Below are positions 1 through 6,764 of a stretch of DNA of 38,753 bases, in pieces. Each line of letters begins with the position of its first letter. Within the stretch, counting starts at the first letter, position 1. Below the pieces are notes generated by a model. That model searched no databases and was not told where the DNA came from. It was given only the letters and a program-made list of their open reading frames with translations. Position numbers and translations under genes: made by a program. The stretch comes from a virus, in IMG/VR virus record IMGVR_UViG_3300033156_000808, positions 1-38,753 of that record, one strand, 5' to 3'.

Positions 1-114
1 TGGCTTCCAATCCTTCTAATTGTTCATCGGGTCAAGCTCCTTTGGGAATAGACGCTTCTGGAAATGTGGAAAGTTGTTTTGATGTCTGGACGGAAGCGGA
101 GAACACGGCGGCTG
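1..114. repeat. Terminal direct repeat, left copy (circular closure)
   Basis: Bases 1-114 are identical to 38640-38753. The fibre reading frame that begins at 37616 continues in the same frame through this overlap into base 3 onward. This is what a circular or circularly permuted genome looks like after assembly, and gives a unit length of 38,639 bp. A true 114-bp physical terminal repeat is possible but less likely. Confidence 0.95.
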
Positions 115-1358
115 GCTACATAAGCACGGTAACTCCAGACGATATTTCAGCTTCTAATGCCACAACGGACGAGTATGTTTTATCTTACGAAGCGACGGGG
201 GACACCTTTGAGTGGGTAGCAATGGGAGGTGGCGTAACATCATTGAACACTTTGACTGGGGCTTTAACAATTTGGGGGACGTCTAACCAAATTACAGTTA
301 CTGCTTCAGGAACAGCAGGATTAATAATGGCTACTCCTCAAGATATACATACTGGAGCTTCGCCCACTTTTGCGGGACTTACTTTAAGCGGATTGGATAC
401 AGGTTTTTTAAAGGTTGACGGTTCGGGTAACGTTTCTACTTCTACAATAGACATTTCAAGCGATACCAATCTGGCGGTTAGCGGAACACTCCTTGACCTA
501 ACAGGCGACACTTTAAGCGTGAATGAGGGGACGCTGGCAGACGGCAAACTTTGCAAGTATGTGGCAGGGACTGGTTTAGATTGCAATTATACAGACCAAG
601 ACACGACCTACTCTGCTGGAACAGGTCTTGATTTAACGGGGACTACTTTCAGTTTGTCTCACTTGGGATTAGAAAGTTTAACAGACCCAAATGCTAACAG
701 ATTACTTTATTGGAATGATACTGGTGGAGCTACAGGTTGGTTAGATTATTCTGCTTGGGACACAGATAATAGCGATGATTTAACGACTGGGACTACTTTT
801 TCTGGCGATGTGTCCGGGGCTTACAATAACCTAACCATACAAGCAAATTCAGTGGCTTTAGGAACGGACACAACAGGTAATTATGCGGCTGGGGACGCAG
901 AAGGAGGAAACGCTACTGGATTGGCTTGTAGTGGTTGTGTGGATGTTTCAAGTGAAACTAATTTAGTGGCAGGGAGAAGTTTGACACTTAATAATGATAC
1001 CATTGACATAGATTCTGAAATCTACACTGACAGTTTTTCAATCACAATTAAGAACGCCACCACTACCGCAAATCCAGCCGCTCAAAGGTATAATCCAGTG
1101 GCGATAACAATAACCGAGATAGGCTGTAGGACGGATAGCGGGACATCATCAATTCAGTTTGACGAAAGGACGATTTCTGGAAATTCTGCTGGAACGGATG
1201 TTATGAGTTCGGGATTGGTATGCGACAGCGACACGGCGACAACAACCTCCTTTGCCAACTCCTCAATTGCGGCTGATACTTGGTTGAGTTTAGATATAGA
1301 TTCAATTAGTAGTGCGACAGATATATTTATTTTCGTTCAATACACAATCAATGATTGA
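1..1358 (+). CDS. Tail fibre protein, C-terminal part (starts at 37616 across the junction)
   Basis: This is the C-terminal part of a 793-residue fibre protein whose start lies at 37616; codons here begin at base 3 and the stop is 1356-1358. The sequence is rich in Thr, Ser, Gly, Asn and Asp with short beta-type repeats (for example GTGLDLTGTTFSLS and SETNLVAGRSLTLNNDTIDI), typical of trimeric phage fibres. The last 100 or so residues (NATTTANPAAQRYNPVAITI onward) look like a small beta-sandwich tip of the kind that could bind a receptor. No enzyme motif is visible. An apparent TTG start at 42 is only the first start-like codon after the cut and should be ignored. Confidence 0.85.
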   Translation, partial: ASNPSNCSSGQAPLGIDASGNVESCFDVWTEAENTAAGYISTVTPDDISASNATTDEYVLSYEATGDTFEWVAMGGGVTSLNTLTGALTIWGTSNQITVTASGTAGLIMATPQDIHTGASPTFAGLTLSGLDTGFLKVDGSGNVSTSTIDISSDTNLAVSGTLLDLTGDTLSVNEGTLADGKLCKYVAGTGLDCNYTDQDTTYSAGTGLDLTGTTFSLSHLGLESLTDPNANRLLYWNDTGGATGWLDYSAWDTDNSDDLTTGTTFSGDVSGAYNNLTIQANSVALGTDTTGNYAAGDAEGGNATGLACSGCVDVSSETNLVAGRSLTLNNDTIDIDSEIYTDSFSITIKNATTTANPAAQRYNPVAITITEIGCRTDSGTSSIQFDERTISGNSAGTDVMSSGLVCDSDTATTTSFANSSIAADTWLSLDIDSISSATDIFIFVQYTIND

Positions 1359-2775
1359 AGCAATTAAACAAAAACTGAGAAACGCTTTAGATTGGCTTAA
1401 AAGAGAGATTAAGAAGATTTTGGTTATCTTGGGTATTGTAGAAATAGCAATAGTGGCGGGGAATTCTTTAACAACTACCGATTTTGATATAAGTATTGAT
1501 AAATTACCTCAAAAATACAATTTAAGCCAAATAAAACAGGAATACCAGTTAATTGACGGAGTAAAATTAAGAAAGGTAGTTAAGGACGATTGGAGAGACA
1601 GGATTGTGGTAGAAGTAGGAGAGGGAAAGCAGATATTTCAGCAGAGAGTGTTTGGAGGTGAAACTCAAGAAGTTTTTACTCCGTCGCTTAAGATAAGCAG
1701 GTGGGACGAGGTTAATTTTGAACTTAACCCAGAGCCGATTATAGGTTCAATCCCCCTTGAAAGCAAGAAACTAAATTTTATCGGCAAAAGGATAGAATAC
1801 ATAACCCCTAAAAAAGAACTGCACTTTTACAACATAAAGCCGAACGAGAAATTGAGAGAAGGCGGCTATGAGTTTGAAGTTATCTTAAAAGAAAAGCCAA
1901 GCACGAATAAGTTAGAGTTTACGATTAACACGAAAGGATTGAAATTTTACTACCAGCCACCGATGACAGAGGAGAAATTAGAAGAAGGACAAACAGCAGA
2001 CGAGACGCATATTTATGACAAGGACGGCAATGTAATAGCAGAAAGACCCGAAAATGTTGTTGGTTCTTATGCGGTTTATCACGAAAGCAAAGCAGGCGAT
2101 TATTCCAAGATGGGTGGCAAGAATTACAGGGCAGGCAAGGCATTTCATATTTACCGACCAAAAGTAATTGACAGCAACGGAAACTGGACTTGGGGAAAAT
2201 TAAACATAGATGAGAAAAAAGGAATTCTAACAATAGAGATTGAACAGAATTTCTTAGATAAGGCGGTTTATCCTGTGAAGGTTGACCCGACTTTTGGGTA
2301 TGATACGGTGGGGGGAAGTGATTATTCTATTTATCAAGACCATATTGTTGGTTCTTATTTTACAGGAGCAGATGGAAGCGCAACATCTATTTCATCATAT
2401 GGAAGAAATACCAACGAGTATAAACAGGGACTTTATAAAAGAAGTGATAATTCTTTTGTTGGTGGGACTGAAGAGGGGAATACTGTTTATGACCCTGCGT
2501 GGCGAACAACAAATTTTAGTCCATCTGTAAATATTACATCACAAGATTATTATATAGTTTTTTGGAAGAACTACTATACGGGTGAATATTATGGTGAGAG
2601 TATTTATTATGATTCTGCTACTGGTTTAGGGGGGGACGATTCAGAAAATTATGGGAATTGGCCAGACCCTTGGTCTCCAACTTCACAAGATAGAAAATAC
2701 TCCATCTATTGCACCTATACAGCGGGGGGAGGAGAAGCACCACCGCCAGAAATGCAATCAATAATAATTGAATAA
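1351..2775 (+). CDS. Membrane-anchored virion or surface adhesin-like protein
   Basis: A 474-residue protein with a basic amphipathic N-terminus followed by a hydrophobic segment (residues 24-37, ILVILGIVEIAIVAG), then about 430 mainly beta residues. Residues around YAVYHESKAGDYSKMGGKNY and AVYPVKVDPTFGYDTVGG resemble a beta-sandwich module that I associate with phage-derived proteins in Patescibacteria; that is memory of the family, not a search. The ATG at 1351 overlaps the upstream fibre gene by 8 bases, so the two are probably translationally coupled; an upstream GTG at 1312 would only extend into the fibre frame. It may be a tail appendage or a protein displayed on the infected cell. Confidence 0.7.
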   Translation: MIEAIKQKLRNALDWLKREIKKILVILGIVEIAIVAGNSLTTTDFDISIDKLPQKYNLSQIKQEYQLIDGVKLRKVVKDDWRDRIVVEVGEGKQIFQQRVFGGETQEVFTPSLKISRWDEVNFELNPEPIIGSIPLESKKLNFIGKRIEYITPKKELHFYNIKPNEKLREGGYEFEVILKEKPSTNKLEFTINTKGLKFYYQPPMTEEKLEEGQTADETHIYDKDGNVIAERPENVVGSYAVYHESKAGDYSKMGGKNYRAGKAFHIYRPKVIDSNGNWTWGKLNIDEKKGILTIEIEQNFLDKAVYPVKVDPTFGYDTVGGSDYSIYQDHIVGSYFTGADGSATSISSYGRNTNEYKQGLYKRSDNSFVGGTEEGNTVYDPAWRTTNFSPSVNITSQDYYIVFWKNYYTGEYYGESIYYDSATGLGGDDSENYGNWPDPWSPTSQDRKYSIYCTYTAGGGEAPPPEMQSIIIE

Positions 2776-2780
2776 AAACT

Positions 2781-3605
2781 ATGATAATTCAAAGAAAAAA
2801 AGAAATTATAAAAATGAGAGGGGGTCTTCGTGAACTTCCGTCAGATTCTCGTGATTTCAGCCGAATAAAAGTATTCGGGATGGGGTCTCTTCCTCCTAAT
2901 GAAGATTTTATGGTGGCTGAGCCAATTTCGATTGAAGACCAGAAAGAGACAGATTTTTGCACCGCATTTGCTCTTTCAGCCGTTGCGGAAGACCAAGAAG
3001 GAGTAGATTTAGACCCTCTTTATACTTTTGCCAAAATTAAGCAAATCGAAGGGGATTGGCGAAGCTGGGGAGCAGATTTAAGAAGTGCGTGTAAGGCGGC
3101 GGTTAAATTCGGGTTTATTAAAAAAGAAAATTCACCATTTGATCTTGATAATTATTCCCGGGATATAGTAGCAAATTGGGAAAATTGGCCGAAAGAACTG
3201 GACGACCTTGCTAAAAAACACCGAAAAATGAGCTATTTTCGAGTGGATGATAGTGTAGATACCTTTAACGCATTTAGAGCCGCCCTGTGGCAAAATAAAG
3301 CGAAAAAGTGTTCAATTTTTACGGGCACGACGTGGCGAGAGAACTGGAATAATGTAAAAGACGGGATAATTCCAGATGAGCCAGGTCCGCCTCTATTCGG
3401 GCACGCAATTAAAATATTTGGTCAAAAAATAATAATCGGCGAGCCTTATTTGATAGCCCAGCAAAGTTTAGGAAAAAAAGAAGGTGATAACGGCTTGCTC
3501 TATTTTAGTCGAAAAGTAATAAATAGAGATTTTAAATATGGAGCTTTTATACAATGGTTAGAAAAATTTAAAAAAAATAATTTATGCCTTCTGAAATTTA
3601 TTTAA
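2781..3605 (+). CDS. Papain-like cysteine protease, altered 3' end
   Basis: A 274-residue C1A-like (papain fold) protein. The nucleophile is Cys60 in IEDQKETDFCTAFALS and the histidine is His208 in LFGHAIKIFG. The place where papain has Asn-Ser-Trp-Gly reads Gln-Ser-Leu-Gly (Gln228), so the usual Asn of the triad is missing. It could act in entry, lysis or on host surface proteins. A second ATG at 2814 (MRGGLREL) is an equally plausible start. The last 18 residues (from QWLEKFKK) look abnormal, because a 143-bp stretch of this gene's 3' part (3408-3550) occurs again at 4079-4221 after an HNH gene. The present C-terminus is probably a product of that insertion. Confidence 0.75.
   Translation: MIIQRKKEIIKMRGGLRELPSDSRDFSRIKVFGMGSLPPNEDFMVAEPISIEDQKETDFCTAFALSAVAEDQEGVDLDPLYTFAKIKQIEGDWRSWGADLRSACKAAVKFGFIKKENSPFDLDNYSRDIVANWENWPKELDDLAKKHRKMSYFRVDDSVDTFNAFRAALWQNKAKKCSIFTGTTWRENWNNVKDGIIPDEPGPPLFGHAIKIFGQKIIIGEPYLIAQQSLGKKEGDNGLLYFSRKVINRDFKYGAFIQWLEKFKKNNLCLLKFI
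3408..3550. repeat. 143-bp direct repeat, copy 1 (inside protease)
   Basis: This matches 4079-4221 with a single mismatch (T at 3436, A at 4107; Ile versus Asn). The copies are offset by 671 bp and flank the HNH endonuclease reading frame. The exact match after the mismatch is 114 bp, the same length as the terminal overlap of this contig. Confidence 0.95.
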
Positions 3606-4240
3606 GAACTGAATATCATAAAAAAAGATTAAGTGAGGGGCAAAAAGGAAGAAAACATACTGAAATAACAAAAAAGAAATTAAGTATAATTGCTCAAAAA
3701 AGAGGTAATAATGGTAATAATTTCCCAAAAGGGCATAAAGGTTTTATTCCGAAAGAAAAATATAAAGAAATCGGAAAAAAAATAAGTAAAGCTTTGATAG
3801 GTAGAAAATTATCAGAAGAACATAAAAGAAAAATTAGTGAAATGCAAAAATTACATCCCCATTCATCTATTTTTAAAAAAGGGCATAAAGGATTTAATGT
3901 TCGCAAAGGAAATAAACATCCTAATTGGAAAGGTGGGATTACTCCAGAGAATAAACAAATTTGGCGAAGTATTGAAATGCGATTATGGCGTGAAGCAGTA
4001 TTTGCCAGAGATAATTGGACTTGTCGAAAGTGCGAAATTAAAGGCGGGAAATTACATCCGCATCACATTCAAAACTTTATTAAAATATTTGGTCAAAAAA
4101 TAATAAACGGCGAGCCTTATTTGATAGCCCAGCAAAGTTTAGGAAAAAAAGAAGGTGATAACGGCTTGCTCTATTTTAGTCGAAAAGTAATAAATAGAGA
4201 TTTTAAATATGGAGCTTTTATTGCCGCCAGAAGAAGCTAA
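3584..4240 (+). CDS. NUMOD3/HNH homing-type endonuclease fused to protease fragment
   Basis: A 218-residue protein. Residues from about 14 to 110 hold NUMOD3-type DNA-binding repeats (KRLSEGQKGRKHTE, ISKALIGRKLSEEHKRKISE, KKGHKGF). An HNH core follows: WREAVFARDNWTCRKC then KLHPHHIQNF. The usual second half of HNH (Asn-Gly-Ile then Cys-x-x-Cys-His) is absent. After HHIQNF the frame passes into the duplicated protease segment (IKIFGQKI to KYGAFI) and stops shortly after. The fusion point lies in a shared ATTAAAATATTTGGTC stretch, suggesting recombination at microhomology. Without the last metal-binding His the enzyme is probably inactive or changed. No intron core is present around it. Confidence 0.8.
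   Translation: MPSEIYLRTEYHKKRLSEGQKGRKHTEITKKKLSIIAQKRGNNGNNFPKGHKGFIPKEKYKEIGKKISKALIGRKLSEEHKRKISEMQKLHPHSSIFKKGHKGFNVRKGNKHPNWKGGITPENKQIWRSIEMRLWREAVFARDNWTCRKCEIKGGKLHPHHIQNFIKIFGQKIINGEPYLIAQQSLGKKEGDNGLLYFSRKVINRDFKYGAFIAARRS
4079..4221. repeat. 143-bp direct repeat, copy 2 (after HNH gene)
   Basis: Second copy of 3408-3550, with one substitution. It supplies the C-terminal end of the HNH-fused frame and probably marks the original 3' continuation of the protease gene. Confidence 0.95.
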
Positions 4241-4316
4241 AAAGAAAGCTTGGTCAATCTGGCGGAGGATCTGGGAAACAATAAAAAAATTGATTAAAAA
4301 ACTATGTCTGAATTAG
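4209..4316 (+). CDS. 35-residue amphipathic peptide, possible displaced protease C-terminus
   Basis: The frame from ATG 4209 to TAG 4314 encodes MELLLPPEEAKKKAWSIWRR and then a basic amphipathic helix ending in KKLIKKLCLN. It starts inside copy 2 of the repeat, one base out of frame with the protease/HNH fusion. It may be the original C-terminal tail of the papain-like protease, now separated by a one-base shift, or a tiny membrane-active peptide. It overlaps the next gene by 13 bases. Evidence is limited to composition and position. Confidence 0.35.
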   Translation: MELLLPPEEAKKKAWSIWRRIWETIKKLIKKLCLN

Positions 4317-4558
4317 CTCCCGAAATATTTCAAATGGGCACAGTAGCGATTCTCTTTCTGCTTTTTATCAAAGAGTTCTTTGCCTATTTGAGAAACCGCA
4401 AAAATAATAATAACAACAACGGCTCTGTAATTAAAACCCTAAAACTTCTGGAAGATAATCACTTAAACACTATCAATGGAAAAATTGATAAGCTGGACGA
4501 TAAATTGGATAAGATAATAAATTTATTGGTGGAAATCAAAACGAAATTGAATAAATAA
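4304..4558 (+). CDS. BhlA-like holin candidate
   Basis: An 84-residue protein with one N-terminal membrane segment (MGTVAILFLLFIKEFFAYL), a charged Asn-rich linker and a C-terminal coiled coil of heptads (KIDKLDDKLDKIINLLVEIK). This order, and the short length, resemble the BhlA/UviB holin family. It lies in the lysis region upstream of the amidase, which fits a holin role. A spacer or membrane adaptor function is possible. Confidence 0.55.
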   Translation: MSELAPEIFQMGTVAILFLLFIKEFFAYLRNRKNNNNNNGSVIKTLKLLEDNHLNTINGKIDKLDDKLDKIINLLVEIKTKLNK

Positions 4559-4562
4559 ATTT

Positions 4563-4721
4563 ATGGAAGACCCATCAGATAATATATGCTTAAAAAATTT
4601 GGAAAGAAAATTGAAGAGATGCCCACTTGGGCGAAGGTTGGGATATTTATGGTTGGTTGGGATTTACTACGGATGGCTATCCAGACTTTTTGTAATTGGT
4701 TGGTTCTTAAATAAAAAATAG
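4563..4721 (+). CDS. Small basic membrane protein (52 aa), overlaps 4586 frame
   Basis: ATG 4563 lies 4 bases after the previous stop, which is the usual spacing in this genome. The 52-residue product has a basic first half (LERKLKRCPLGRR) and a Trp/Tyr-rich hydrophobic second half (LWLVGIYYGWLSRLF). It could be a holin, antiholin or spurious. A second frame at 4586-4714 lies entirely inside it, and only one of the two need be real. Confidence 0.35.
   Translation: MEDPSDNICLKNLERKLKRCPLGRRLGYLWLVGIYYGWLSRLFVIGWFLNKK
4586..4714 (+). CDS. Small amphipathic membrane protein (42 aa), overlaps 4563 frame
   Basis: ATG 4586 to TAA 4712 encodes 42 residues: a basic start (MLKKFGKKIEEMPTW) and a hydrophobic stretch (AKVGIFMVGWDLL). 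Composition resembles small phage membrane proteins near lysis genes. It is in a different frame from the 4563 peptide and completely nested in it. Confidence 0.4.
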   Translation: MLKKFGKKIEEMPTWAKVGIFMVGWDLLRMAIQTFCNWLVLK

Positions 4722-4763
4722 TTCATTCCAATTAAATCAGGAGGTTCAAGAAAGGAGGAAAAA

Positions 4764-4931
4764 ATGGAAGCTCTTGTTTGCGAAAAGTGCGGTTTGATTC
4801 ATCGGCTCGACTATAGCGGATTTCGCTGTCGGGATGTTTCGTGCCGAGGTATGCTGATTCCAACAAGAATCATTCTTGAAGAAAGGAGGAAAAATGAGAA
4901 ACGGAGAAAACCGCCAAGAAAACGCCTTTAA
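4764..4931 (+). CDS. Small zinc-ribbon protein (55 aa)
   Basis: ATG 4764 is preceded by a full Shine-Dalgarno AAAGGAGG with correct spacing. The product begins MEALVCEKCGLIHRL, with Cys6/Cys9 and Cys22/Cys27 as likely zinc ligands, and ends in an Arg/Lys-rich tail. Its 3' end overlaps the next gene by 38 bases. Function unknown; nucleic-acid binding is plausible from composition. The strong ribosome binding site is unlike nearly all other genes here. Confidence 0.65.
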   Translation: MEALVCEKCGLIHRLDYSGFRCRDVSCRGMLIPTRIILEERRKNEKRRKPPRKRL

Positions 4932-5364
4932 AAAATGGATTGAGAGCGACTTTCGAATGAAGAAGCTCTTAAACGGACTGGCGTTAAACCCGAAAACAAC
5001 CGCCGAAATAGACGAGATGATTGAGAGGGGATTTGCGGTTCGTTATTTCAACCATTTCCCAGACGATGTCACGCCAAGCGAATTCCTCGCTCTAAGAGAT
5101 TTTTATGTTAAAGTCTGGGAAAAAGCCAGAACGCCGAAAGAAATTGGGAAAACAAATCTCATTTTCCTTCGAGCGTTAATAGCTGCAATAATAGACGACA
5201 ACTGTCGCAAATTCCGAAGAAGGACAAAGAGCGGCATCACATTTGAACTCAAATACCTTCCCCCCGAAACCGCTTGGATAACAGCGGAGATAGGATTTCA
5301 GCTCGGAATGGCTTATAATGAGCTGAAGTTTAGGAAGCCAAAATCGAAGAAAAGAACCTCCTGA
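4894..5364 (+). CDS. Hypothetical protein (156 aa), strong RBS
   Basis: I do not recognise this protein. ATG 4894 follows AAAGGAGG at good spacing, so it is preferred over the in-frame TTG at 4876. The product is helical and charged, with Trp-containing segments (NAFKKWIESDFRMKKLL) and a basic C-terminus (KFRKPKSKKRTS). Together with the zinc-ribbon gene before it, it forms a two-gene block whose higher GC and strong SD sites differ from the rest of the genome, suggesting recent transfer. Confidence 0.65.
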   Translation: MRNGENRQENAFKKWIESDFRMKKLLNGLALNPKTTAEIDEMIERGFAVRYFNHFPDDVTPSEFLALRDFYVKVWEKARTPKEIGKTNLIFLRALIAAIIDDNCRKFRRRTKSGITFELKYLPPETAWITAEIGFQLGMAYNELKFRKPKSKKRTS

Positions 5365-5372
5365 GAAAGAAG

Positions 5373-5425
5373 GCGGGGACATCCATTCGATAAGATAGTT
5401 TCAAATCTTATGGCTCTGTCCCCGC
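5373..5425 (+). ncRNA. Structured intergenic hairpin ahead of amidase
   Basis: A perfect 9-bp helix (GCGGGGACA 5373-5381 with TGTCCCCGC 5417-5425) encloses a second 7-bp helix (ATAAGAT 5390-5396 with ATCTTAT 5405-5411). No U-tract follows, so it is not a standard intrinsic terminator. It lies between the SD-rich block and the amidase start at 5445 and may set amidase expression or mark the edge of an inserted block. Confidence 0.6.
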
Positions 5426-5444
5426 AATATTAAAACATAAAACA

Positions 5445-6074
5445 ATGAAAAAAGTTATCTTTTTAAATGCTGGACATTCAAATATCGACCCTGGAGCAAT
5501 AAGCAGATATGGAGTAGAAAGAGATTTAAATGTGGTCATAAGAGATGCTTTAATTCCTAAATTGGAAAGGCAAGGTTTTAAAGTTATGGCAGTGCCAGAT
5601 AATTTGAATCTCACTCAATCCATTGATTGGGTGAACGAAAGAGTGGTGGATATAAACTCGGGACTGGCTTTAAGCATTCACAACAATTGTTGTGGTCACA
5701 CCGGAGCAGAAGCTTATTATTATGCTCATTTTGAAAGTTCCAGAAGAATAGCCAAAGCGCTTGTTGATGAATTTTGTAGAGAAACCGGCATTAAAAATAG
5801 AGGAGCAAGATCTGATTCTATTACAAGATTCGGAGCGTTAAGTTGGATAAGAAGAACTGATTGCTGGGCTACTTTAATTGAATGCGGTTATATGGATTCA
5901 AAAGAAGATATGGATAAAATTATCGGTCATTTTGATTTAATAGCTAAAGGGATTTGTAAAGGCGTTTGTAAGATTTATAATATTCCTTATCAAGAAAAAA
6001 TTTCTCCGAGCAAAGAGTTAAAAAATCGGGAAGAAATCAAAAAAGAGATAATTAGATTAGTAAAATCGTTATAA
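5445..6074 (+). CDS. N-acetylmuramoyl-L-alanine amidase (endolysin), Amidase_3 type
   Basis: A 209-residue protein that should cleave the bond between MurNAc and the L-alanine of the stem peptide. The Amidase_3 signature is complete: His11 in LNAGHSNIDPGA, Glu25, His79 in ALSIHNN, and the catalytic Glu146 in LIECGYMDS. The catalytic domain fills residues 1-180, and a short basic tail (KISPSKELKNREEIKK) follows. There is no signal peptide, so release would depend on a holin; candidates lie on both sides (4304 and 6388). It is the likely phage endolysin. Confidence 0.9.
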   Translation: MKKVIFLNAGHSNIDPGAISRYGVERDLNVVIRDALIPKLERQGFKVMAVPDNLNLTQSIDWVNERVVDINSGLALSIHNNCCGHTGAEAYYYAHFESSRRIAKALVDEFCRETGIKNRGARSDSITRFGALSWIRRTDCWATLIECGYMDSKEDMDKIIGHFDLIAKGICKGVCKIYNIPYQEKISPSKELKNREEIKKEIIRLVKSL

Positions 6075-6076
6075 AA

Positions 6077-6382
6077 ATGATTCCGGTAAAAAAAGTAATA
6101 AAATTAAGAAAAAAAGGATTAACATACGAAAAGATAGGGGAAATATTTAAAGTAAGCCGACAGAGAATTCATCAACTTATAAAAAAAGAAGAAATAAAAG
6201 AAGCGTTAAAAATAGAAAAAGAAGAAATAGAATTGGAAAGAAAACAAATAATACCCGAGAAAAAATATTATTGTTTCCGTTGTCAACAAGAATTTAAAAC
6301 ACCACTTCCGCCAGAAGATGCTATTTGTGTAAAATGCGGGAGTGAAAAGGTCGTTTTGCAACAATCAATAGAAAACAATTAA
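6077..6382 (+). CDS. HTH plus zinc-ribbon DNA-binding protein
   Basis: 101 residues. The N-terminal half is a helix-turn-helix of the sigma region 4/resolvase type (KLRKKGLTYEKIGEIFKVSR then QRIHQLI). A charged helix (residues 36-60) links it to a C-terminal zinc ribbon with YYCFRCQQEF and CVKCGSEK (two Cys-x-x-Cys pairs). It starts 2 bases after the amidase stop and is probably part of the late operon. It may be a late-gene or lysis-timing regulator; its target is unknown. Confidence 0.65.
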   Translation: MIPVKKVIKLRKKGLTYEKIGEIFKVSRQRIHQLIKKEEIKEALKIEKEEIELERKQIIPEKKYYCFRCQQEFKTPLPPEDAICVKCGSEKVVLQQSIENN

Positions 6383-6387
6383 ATAAT

Positions 6388-6591
6388 ATGGCACAAATTA
6401 AAAATTCCTTTGATAAAGAAACAATCATTAAAATATTGAAAGGAGCTTTAATAGCTGGCACTGGGACAGCGGCACTTTATATCTTAGATGCTTTAGGGAA
6501 AATAGATTTTGGATCTGCCGTTACCCCGATTGTGGCTGCCTTAATTCCAGTTATTGTCAATACAATAAAGGAATGGATGCGTGGAGAATAA
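6388..6591 (+). CDS. Holin-like small membrane protein (67 aa)
   Basis: 67 residues with a hydrophobic, Gly/Ala-rich segment (GALIAGTGTAALYILDAL) and a second one (VTPIVAALIPVIVNTI), a charged N-terminus and a short basic C-terminal tail. Size, two hydrophobic segments and position after the amidase fit a holin or lysis accessory protein. It is the last clear gene before the terminator at 6676. Confidence 0.6.
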   Translation: MAQIKNSFDKETIIKILKGALIAGTGTAALYILDALGKIDFGSAVTPIVAALIPVIVNTIKEWMRGE

Positions 6592-6675
6592 AATGGTCGA
6601 ATTCTCCCTAAAAATAATAAACCAATTTTACTTTCATGGCTAAGAAAAAGAAAAAGAAAAAAAAGAAATAAAACG

Positions 6676-6698
6676 AAAAGCCCCATTGGGGGCTTTTT
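6676..6698 (+). terminator. Rho-independent terminator
   Basis: A 9-bp helix AAAAGCCCC / GGGGCTTTT with a 4-base ATTG loop, continuing into a T-run. This is the only canonical intrinsic terminator I see in the genome. It closes the late/lysis operon directly before the early promoter. Confidence 0.93.
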
Positions 6699-6710
6699 CA
6701 ATTTTGTGAG

Positions 6711-6719
6711 TTTTCCACA
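6711..6719 (+). promoter_or_regulatory. DnaA-box-like site beside early promoter
   Basis: TTTTCCACA differs by one base from the consensus TTATCCACA and lies immediately upstream of the -35 hexamer. It may be chance, but the same variant (reverse strand) occurs in the origin cluster at 8709-8717. Confidence 0.3.
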
Positions 6720-6720
6720 C

Positions 6721-6749
6721 TTGACAAGCTCTCTTGCTTAAATTACAAT
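6721..6749 (+). promoter_or_regulatory. Sigma70-type promoter, early region
   Basis: -35 TTGACA (6721-6726), a 17-bp spacer and -10 TACAAT (6744-6749). The expected transcription start near 6756 leaves only about 9 bases before ATG 6765, so the first early gene is nearly leaderless. It directly follows the terminator. Confidence 0.85.
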
Positions 6750-6764
6750 AAAGATAGATTGAAT

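Noticed and set aside
3551-4240. Group I intron carrying the HNH gene
   Set aside because: Only 33 bases lie between the first repeat copy and the HNH start, and no intron core is visible; exons do not join cleanly.
4690-4717. TTGTAA with TAAAAA as a promoter before the zinc-ribbon gene
   Set aside because: Weak hexamers with a 16-bp spacer in an AT-rich stretch; easily chance.
6636-6671. An 11-codon frame encoding Met-Ala and a Lys run
   Set aside because: Too short and of very low complexity, directly in front of the terminator; no supporting signal.
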